Source of the DNA: an uncultured Burkholderiaceae bacterium
GTDB lineage: Bacteria > Pseudomonadota > Gammaproteobacteria > Burkholderiales > Burkholderiaceae_F
Reading direction: 5' to 3'
DNA: 10,991 nucleotides
NCBI GenBank assembly: GCA_937936215.1
Contig: CALGWX010000014.1
Coordinates: 1 to 10,991, forward strand
Shown piece by piece: positions 6,846 through 10,991 of the stretch. The notes under the pieces were generated by a model that made no database searches, had not been told where the DNA came from, and was given only the letters and a program-made list of their open reading frames with translations. Made by a program: the position numbers and the translations under genes. Position 1 is the first letter of the stretch. Each line of letters begins with the position of its first letter.

Positions 6846-7789
6846 CACGTGGCCCTGCCCATGATCCCGCGAGGCCGGAAGGCCAGCACCAGCACCAGGA
6901 TCACGAAAGTGAACACCACGCTGTACGTGGGCGCATAGGCCAGCCCGAACGTCTCGGCCAGCCCCAGGATCGCGGCGCCGATGGCCGCGCCGACCACGCT
7001 GCCCATGCCGCCGACGATGACTACGATCAGCGACGCCAGCAGCAGCCGCGTGTCCTCGCCGGGCACCATCGACAGCTCCACGGCGCCGATGACGCCGCCG
7101 ATGCCGGCCAGCCCGGCGCCGATGGCGAAGGTGATCGCGAACACCAGGTTCACGTTGACGCCCGCGGCGGCAAGCATGCCGCGGTCGTCCACGCCAGCGC
7201 GGATCATCATGCCGACGCGGGTGCGATTCAGGAACAGCCACAGCAGCACGCCAATGGCGATGCCAAAGCCGATCAAGCTCAGCCGATAAGCGGAATAGGC
7301 ATTGATCACCGGCAGGCCGCGGATCGGGCCCTGCAGCCACTCCGGCGCCTCCATCTGGTGCACCTCGCCGGTGAAGATCCACAGCAGAATGTCGGCGATC
7401 ACGATCGACAGGCCGATCGTCACCATCGTTTGCCGCAGCTCCTGCCCCTGCATGTGGCGCAGGATCAGCACCTGGATCAGCAGGCCGACGATCGCCGCCC
7501 CGAGGAAGCCGGCCGCCATCGCCAGCACCCACCAGCCGGTCTTCTCCGCCACCGTGTAGCCGAGGTAACCGCCGAGCAGGTACAGCGACCCGTGCGCGAG
7601 GTTGACGTTGCGCATCAGGCCAAAGACCAGCGTGAAGCCGCTGGCGACGATGAAGTACAGCGAACCGAGCGTCAGTCCGTTGAGCAGGGTGACGACGAAC
7701 AGCCGCGTGTTGGTGGCCAGCGCCCAGGCGCAGAAAGCAGCGGCCGGCACGCCGAGCACGAGCCACCAGGCAATGGCGCGGCGGCTCAT
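6845..7789 (-). CDS. livH: LivH-type permease of HAAT ABC importer
   Basis: From the ATG at 7789 this is a 314-aa polytopic inner-membrane permease. Residues 1-25 form the first hydrophobic helix. The LivH signature follows: LLNGLTLGSLYFIVASGFTL (35-54), then GLMRNVNLAHGSLYLLGGYLG (57-77) with the conserved N-x-A-H-G turn. More helices lie at about 87-110, 122-139, 171-187, 216-238, 250-262 and 291-304. The ATPase-contacting loop is NRTRVGMMIRAGVDD (188-202), and LIVVIVGGMGSVVGAAIG (254-271) is the usual LivH motif near the end. It pairs with LivM to form the translocation path. A GTG at 7831 would add 14 residues (MHSAGGAQRTERNA) unlike LivH, so ATG 7789 is preferred, although no good Shine-Dalgarno precedes it. 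It is the first transporter gene after a 292-bp gap, so a promoter for the importer may lie just upstream. Confidence 0.93.
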   Translation of the reverse strand: MSRRAIAWWLVLGVPAAAFCAWALATNTRLFVVTLLNGLTLGSLYFIVASGFTLVFGLMRNVNLAHGSLYLLGGYLGYTVAEKTGWWVLAMAAGFLGAAIVGLLIQVLILRHMQGQELRQTMVTIGLSIVIADILLWIFTGEVHQMEAPEWLQGPIRGLPVINAYSAYRLSLIGFGIAIGVLLWLFLNRTRVGMMIRAGVDDRGMLAAAGVNVNLVFAITFAIGAGLAGIGGVIGAVELSMVPGEDTRLLLASLIVVIVGGMGSVVGAAIGAAILGLAETFGLAYAPTYSVVFTFVILVLVLAFRPRGIMGRAT

Positions 7790-7807
7790 CGCGTTGCGTT
7801 CGGTGCG

Positions 7808-7831
7808 CTGTGCACCGCCTGCACTGTGCAC
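7808..7831. repeat. Two CTGTGCAC direct repeats, 16-bp period, upstream of livH
   Basis: CTGTGCAC occurs at 7808-7815 and again at 7824-7831; each contains the palindrome GTGCAC. They lie 19-42 bp upstream of the livH ATG at 7789. Spaced palindromic half-sites are compatible with an operator, but the 16-bp period is not a whole number of helical turns and no regulator is visible, so this is only a candidate. Confidence 0.3.
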
Positions 7832-7879
7832 GGCGATCCCGGCCGCGGCGGCGCCGCCAACCCAGCGGCCGCCCTACCG

Positions 7880-7924
7880 GCGAGCGCCGCGGCGAGCGCC
7901 GCGGCGAGCGCGCCGAGCGCCGCC
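7880..7924. repeat. 12-bp GC-rich tandem repeat
   Basis: GCGAGCGCCGCG is repeated exactly at 7880-7891 and 7892-7903, with degenerate copies (GCGAGCGCGCCG, then AGCGCCGCC) running to about 7924. It lies in the non-coding gap before livH. On the minus strand it would read as an Ala/Leu run if translated, but no gene is supported there. Replication slippage is the likely origin. Confidence 0.6.
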
Positions 7925-7991
7925 GGGCCGTTGCCGACCGGATTCGACACCCCGCGACGGCCGGCCGTCGCTGCCGCAGCGGCGGCGGCGG

Positions 7992-8031
7992 GGCGGCCGC
8001 TGGACGGCTTTGGCAAGCCGTAACGGCCGCC
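7992..8031. repeat. Two-part inverted repeat after amidohydrolase B
   Basis: The outer arms GGCGGCCG (7992-7999) and CGGCCGCC (8024-8031) pair over 8 bp. The inner arms ACGGCTT (8004-8010) and AAGCCGT (8015-8021) pair over 7 bp around TGGC. A 4-nt/2-nt internal bulge lies between them. In the transcript it would form a stable hairpin starting 50 nt after the amidohydrolase B stop. No U-run follows, so it is not a standard intrinsic terminator; it may protect the upstream mRNA's 3' end, partly terminate transcription, or be a protein site. Confidence 0.45.
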
Positions 8032-8081
8032 GCAGCTCACCGCCCTCGACCTACCCAACGGAAACCGTGGCACGGGCGTCA

Positions 8082-9365
8082 TCAAGCCGCTCGTCCCAGC
8101 GTGCGCGCGGCAGCCACCGGGGGCGCCTTGACGAACTGGCCGTCCTTCATCACCGCCAGCAGCCGCTTCGGTTCGCGCAGGATGGCGAGGTTCGCCAGCG
8201 GGTCGCCATCGACCAGCAACAGGTCGGCAAGATAGCCTTCCTTGACGAGGCCTAGTTCGTTGCCCTTCATCATGATCTGGCCGCCGTACTGGGTGGCGGC
8301 GCGGATCGCCTCCATCGGCGTGAAGCCGAGGTACTTGACGAAGAACTCGAGGTCGCGCGCGTTCTCGCCGTGGGGCGTGAAGGCGAAGCCGTAGTCGCCG
8401 CCCGGAAGCACGCGCACGCCGCGCTTGTGCATGGCCCGCAGCGACTCGACCGCCGCCTCCAGCTCGATCTGGTATCCCATCTCGATCGCCTGGGCGCGGC
8501 TGATGCCGTACGGCTCCGCGGCCTCCAGCATGGCGATCAAAATGGCCATGCCCGGCGCGACGAAGATGCGGTCGCGGTGCTCCTCCAGCATGTCGAGCGC
8601 CTCTTCGTCGGTGAAGCTGGCGTGGTAGATGATCTCGACGCCGTGGCGCAGCGCCTGCTTGACCGACGCCGCCGAGCGCGCGTGCACGGCGCAGCGCTTG
8701 CCGCGCAGCCGTATCTCCTCCATCGCCGCCGCGACCTCGGCATCGGTCATCCAGGTGGTGTTCGCCGGCGCCTGCGGCGTGAAGTTGTCGCCGGACAGGT
8801 TGAGCTTGATCGAGTCGACGCCGTACTTCAGGAACATGCGCACGACGCGCCGCATGTCGTCGGCGCCGTTGACCAGCACGCCGAAGCTGAACTCCGGGTA
8901 AGGCACGTGCGGCAGCGTCTCGTCGCCCAGGCCGCCGGGCACCGTGATCTCCTGGCTGGCGGCGAGATAGCGGGGCCCGGGGATCTGCCCCTTGTTGATC
9001 GCGTCGCGGATCACCACGTCCAGCCTCGGCTTGGCGCAGGCCGCCCCGACGCAAGAGGTCCAGCCGGCCTCGAGATAACGCTTCGCCACCTTGGCGCACC
9101 ACAGCACGTGCTCCTCGACCGGCATGCGCTGGATTTCCTGCAGCGTGGCCGCGTCGTTCCACGAGAAGTGCGTGTGCGCCTCGACCATGCCCGGCATGAG
9201 CGTCGCCCCGGCGCCGTCGATCACCGTGGCGCCGAAGGCCGATACCGACGCCGGCGTGCGGCCAACCTGTTTGATGCGGTTGCCCTGCACGAGCACGGCG
9301 CCGGTCCAGGGCATCTGCCCCGAGCCGTCGAGAATGCGGACGTTGGTGAACAGGATCTCGGCCAT
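8082..9365 (-). CDS. Metal-dependent amidohydrolase B (imidazolonepropionase/prolidase-like)
   Basis: This 427-aa member of the amidohydrolase superfamily (COG1228 type) has every expected metal ligand: H64 and H66 in VEAHTHFSWND, a candidate carboxylated Lys187 in DSIKLNLSG, H228 in CAVHAR, H248 in IIYHASF, and D324 in LPGGDYGF. A short beta-domain (residues 1-58) opens the protein (TNVRILDGSG) and closes it (EGYLADLLLVDGDPLANLAILREPKRLLAVMKDGQF). No signal peptide is seen, so it is cytosolic. Such enzymes hydrolyse C-N bonds in dipeptides, lactams, hydantoin-like or related molecules; the exact substrate is open. It starts 17 nt after its paralogue stops, with GGGAGG 4 nt before the ATG. 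It is probably a tandem duplicate. The lid region at about 268-302 differs strongly from the paralogue while the metal site is kept, which suggests different substrates. A 292-bp gap follows. Confidence 0.93.
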   Translation of the reverse strand: MAEILFTNVRILDGSGQMPWTGAVLVQGNRIKQVGRTPASVSAFGATVIDGAGATLMPGMVEAHTHFSWNDAATLQEIQRMPVEEHVLWCAKVAKRYLEAGWTSCVGAACAKPRLDVVIRDAINKGQIPGPRYLAASQEITVPGGLGDETLPHVPYPEFSFGVLVNGADDMRRVVRMFLKYGVDSIKLNLSGDNFTPQAPANTTWMTDAEVAAAMEEIRLRGKRCAVHARSAASVKQALRHGVEIIYHASFTDEEALDMLEEHRDRIFVAPGMAILIAMLEAAEPYGISRAQAIEMGYQIELEAAVESLRAMHKRGVRVLPGGDYGFAFTPHGENARDLEFFVKYLGFTPMEAIRAATQYGGQIMMKGNELGLVKEGYLADLLLVDGDPLANLAILREPKRLLAVMKDGQFVKAPPVAAARTLGRAA

Positions 9366-9369
9366 GGCG

Positions 9370-9375
9370 CCTCCC
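9370..9375 (-). promoter_or_regulatory. Ribosome binding site of amidohydrolase B
   Basis: On the minus strand this reads GGGAGG, 4 nt before the ATG at 9365, in the 17-nt space between the two amidohydrolase genes. It supports the MAEILFTNV start. Confidence 0.7.
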
Positions 9376-9382
9376 GATGCGT

Positions 9383-10663
9383 TCAGGCGGCCCAGCGCGT
9401 GGCGCGCTGGCTGCGCACTTCCGGCGCGCGGTGGAACTCGCCGTCCTTCATCACCGCCAGGATGCGCTTGCGGTCCTGCAGCACCGTGATGTCGGCGAGC
9501 GGGTCGCCGTCGACGAGCAGGATGTCGGCAAGGTAGCCCTCGCGGATCTGGCCGAGCACGTCGCCCATGCGCATCATCGGCCCGCCGTAGGCGGTGGCCG
9601 CCAGCAGCGCCTCCATGTTGCTCATGCCGAGGTACTTGACGAAGTACTCGAGGTCCTTGGCGTTGCTGCCGTGCGGCGTCCAGGCAAAGCCGTAGTCGCC
9701 GCCGGGCAGGATGCGGATGCCGCGCTTGAGCATCTTCTTCATCGACTCGACGGCGATTTCCAGTTCGCGGTGGTAGCCCATCTTCTTGGTGATCTCGGGC
9801 GTCAGCCCCCACGCGCTGGCGTGGTACGAGGTGGTGATCAGCCAGGCCAGCCCCGGCGCGACGAAGTGCTTGTCCTTGTTCGCCTCCAGCATGTCGAGCG
9901 CTTCTTCGTCGGTGAAGCTGGCGTGGTAGATCACCTCGACCCCATGCCGCACGCACTGCTTGACCGACTCGCACGAGCGCGCGTGCGCCGAGACGCGCTT
10001 GCCGAAGCGCTTGGCCTCGGCCACGCACATGGCCACTTCCTCGTCGGAGAACGGGGTGAGCTCCGCCGGCAAGCCGGTGATGTACTCACCGGAAAGGTTG
10101 ATCTTCAGCGAATCGACACCGTACTTGACGAACTGCCGCACCGTGCGCCGCATCTCCTCCGGCCCGCTGACGACGGCGCCGAAGGAGAGCTCCGGAAACG
10201 GCAGGTGCGGCGGCGAGGTGTCGCCGAGCCCGCCCGGCACCGTGATCTCCTGGCTGGCGGCGAGGTACCTCGGCCCAGGGATGTCGCCCTTGTTGATGGC
10301 ATTGCGGATCACGACGTCCAGCCGCGGCTTGGCGGTGGCGGCGCCGACGCACGAGGTCCAGCCCATGTCGAGGTAGCGCTTGGCGACCCCGGCGCACCAC
10401 AGGATGTGCTCCTCCACGGGCATGCGCTGGATCGAGTCGAGAGTCGGCTGGTCGTTCCACGAAAAGTGCGTGTGCGCTTCGACCATGCCGGGCATCAGGA
10501 ATGCGCCGGCGCCGTCGATGACCGTCACGCCGCCGACCGCCGCGGTGCCGCCGCCGCGGCTCACACGCGCGATCCGGTTGCCCTGCACCAGCACCTCGCC
10601 GGCGTACGGCATGGCGCCGCTGCCGTCGAAGATGCGCACGTTGGTGAACAGCACGTTGGCCAT
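9383..10663 (-). CDS. Metal-dependent amidohydrolase A (imidazolonepropionase/prolidase-like)
   Basis: This 426-aa amidohydrolase is closely similar to the next gene along its whole length. Metal-site residues are complete: H64 and H66 (VEAHTHFSWND), Lys187 (DSLKINLSG), H227 (VSAHARS), H247 (VIYHASF) and D323 (LPGGDYGF). Shared blocks with the paralogue include MPVEEH, PRYLAASQEITVPGGLGD (131-148) and the C-terminal strand block around REGYLADILLVDGDPLADI. Differences cluster at about 192-222 (with a one-residue gap) and 270-300, where A has WLITTSYHASAWGLTPEI and B has ILIAMLEAAEPYGISRAQ. It is predicted to be a cytosolic C-N hydrolase, substrate unknown. The ATG at 10663 has GGAGGT 4 nt upstream and lies 12 nt after the alpha/beta hydrolase stop, so the three hydrolase genes are probably cotranscribed. 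Confidence 0.93.
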   Translation of the reverse strand: MANVLFTNVRIFDGSGAMPYAGEVLVQGNRIARVSRGGGTAAVGGVTVIDGAGAFLMPGMVEAHTHFSWNDQPTLDSIQRMPVEEHILWCAGVAKRYLDMGWTSCVGAATAKPRLDVVIRNAINKGDIPGPRYLAASQEITVPGGLGDTSPPHLPFPELSFGAVVSGPEEMRRTVRQFVKYGVDSLKINLSGEYITGLPAELTPFSDEEVAMCVAEAKRFGKRVSAHARSCESVKQCVRHGVEVIYHASFTDEEALDMLEANKDKHFVAPGLAWLITTSYHASAWGLTPEITKKMGYHRELEIAVESMKKMLKRGIRILPGGDYGFAWTPHGSNAKDLEYFVKYLGMSNMEALLAATAYGGPMMRMGDVLGQIREGYLADILLVDGDPLADITVLQDRKRILAVMKDGEFHRAPEVRSQRATRWAA

Positions 10664-10667
10664 CGTG

Positions 10668-10673
10668 ACCTCC
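10668..10673 (-). promoter_or_regulatory. Ribosome binding site of amidohydrolase A
   Basis: On the minus strand this reads GGAGGT, 4 nt before the ATG at 10663, just after the alpha/beta hydrolase stop. It is one of the strongest Shine-Dalgarno matches in the window and sets the MANVLFTNV start. Confidence 0.75.
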
Positions 10674-10675
10674 GC

Positions 10676-10991
10676 CTACCGAACCCGACCCACGAACTCG
10701 CCCGCGAGGCGCTGGCACTCCACTGCCCGCTCGAACGTCATCCAGTGCCCGCAGCGCGCGAGCGTCTCGACGCGGGCATCGCCAAGCTTCGCCGCCATCG
10801 CGCGCGCCGTCTGTACGGGCGCCACGGCATCCTCGTCGCCGGCCACCAGCAGCACCGGGCAGCCCAGTTCCTCCAGCCGCGCGGCTTCCGCGGCGGCCAG
10901 CGCCTCGCAGCAGCGCGCGTAGCCCTCGGGCTCCTGCGCCAGCAGCGACTCGCGCACCATCGCGACCGTCACCGGCTGTGTCTCGCGCGTG
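10676..10991 (-). CDS. Alpha/beta hydrolase, C-terminal part
   Basis: This is the last ~104 codons of an alpha/beta-fold hydrolase; the frame stays open to the right edge, so the N-terminal half with the nucleophile elbow is missing. Visible parts are the cap/late helix VRESLLAQEPEGYARCCEALAAA, the strand PVLLVAGDEDAVAP carrying the expected catalytic Asp, and CGHWMTFER carrying the catalytic His, followed by a short C-terminal helix. The pattern is close to beta-ketoadipate enol-lactone hydrolase (PcaD)-like and carboxylesterase-like members, which open lactones or esters. It ends 12 nt before amidohydrolase A, consistent with one operon and with a hydrolytic pathway, but the exact substrate cannot be set from this fragment. 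Confidence 0.85.
   Translation of the reverse strand, partial: TRETQPVTVAMVRESLLAQEPEGYARCCEALAAAEAARLEELGCPVLLVAGDEDAVAPVQTARAMAAKLGDARVETLARCGHWMTFERAVECQRLAGEFVGRVR

Larger units (their letters stand above)
7790..8081. other. 292-bp gap between amidohydrolase B and livH
   Basis: I see no convincing gene here. It is the longest gap in the window and separates the hydrolase genes from the transporter genes. It is extremely GC-rich and holds an imperfect 40-bp inverted repeat near the hydrolase end, a 12-bp tandem repeat in the middle, and two CTGTGCAC copies 16 bp apart near livH. Open frames through it on either strand encode Ala/Arg/Gly-rich low-complexity sequence. No clear sigma-70 -35/-10 pair could be recognised. 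By position it could hold the promoter or control region of the importer genes. Confidence 0.5.

Noticed and set aside
7880..7924. CRISPR-like array
   Set aside because: The repeat unit is only 12 bp, has no spacers and no cas genes nearby; it is a simple tandem repeat.
7992..8031. Standard Rho-independent terminator
   Set aside because: The stem is strong but no T-run follows on either strand, so it was kept only as a structured inverted repeat.
7786..8081. A gene in the gap before livH (open on both strands)
   Set aside because: Products are runs of Ala, Arg, Gly and Pro arising from tandem repeats and high GC, with no ribosome site or domain support.
9366..10028. In-frame upstream extension of amidohydrolase B to 648 aa
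   Set aside because: It runs through amidohydrolase A in the wrong frame. GGGAGG and the MAEILFTNV start, matching MANVLFTNV in the paralogue, fix the start at 9365.

Overview
The window is about 11 kb of GC-rich DNA. All ten confident genes are on the minus strand, packed like an operon, so transcription runs from high to low coordinates. Coding density, strong G/C bias at third codon positions and the gene families point to a high-GC proteobacterium, most likely a betaproteobacterium of the Burkholderiales type. That placement is inferred from style and composition; no rRNA or other marker gene is present. No tRNA, rRNA, IS element, CRISPR array or phage gene was seen.

Layout in transcription order: (1) the 3' part of an alpha/beta hydrolase, cut by the right edge (10676-10991). 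(2) Two tandem paralogous metal-dependent amidohydrolases of the imidazolonepropionase/prolidase-like group, 426 and 427 aa (9383-10663 and 8082-9365). (3) A 292-bp non-coding gap with a two-part inverted repeat and short tandem repeats. (4) A complete branched-chain-amino-acid-type (HAAT) ABC importer: LivH permease, a 205-bp gap that may hold a 69-codon coupling ORF, LivM permease, a periplasmic binding protein, and LivG ATPase. (5) A 750-aa fusion in which a complete LivF-type ATPase is joined by a ~100-residue linker to a complete Tm-1-like/UPF0261 ATP-binding domain. (6) A stand-alone TIM-barrel protein of the 'phosphoenolpyruvate hydrolase-like' family, which matches the other half of Tm-1. 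(7) The 5' end of a YqiK-type flotillin, cut by the left edge.

The transporter genes are tightly coupled. livM and the binding-protein gene share ATGA, livG and the livF fusion share TGATG, and the remaining gaps from livK to the TIM-barrel gene are 13-21 bp. The simplest reading is a scavenging locus: the binding protein, LivHM and LivG/LivF import a small molecule, and the hydrolases cleave an amide, lactam, ester or peptide-like bond. The substrate cannot be read from the sequence.

The most unusual element is the LivF::Tm-1 fusion followed directly by the TIM-barrel gene. In plants the two Tm-1 domains form one polypeptide. Here the first is fused to the transporter's ATPase and the second is the next gene, which ties this poorly characterised two-domain system physically to an ABC importer.
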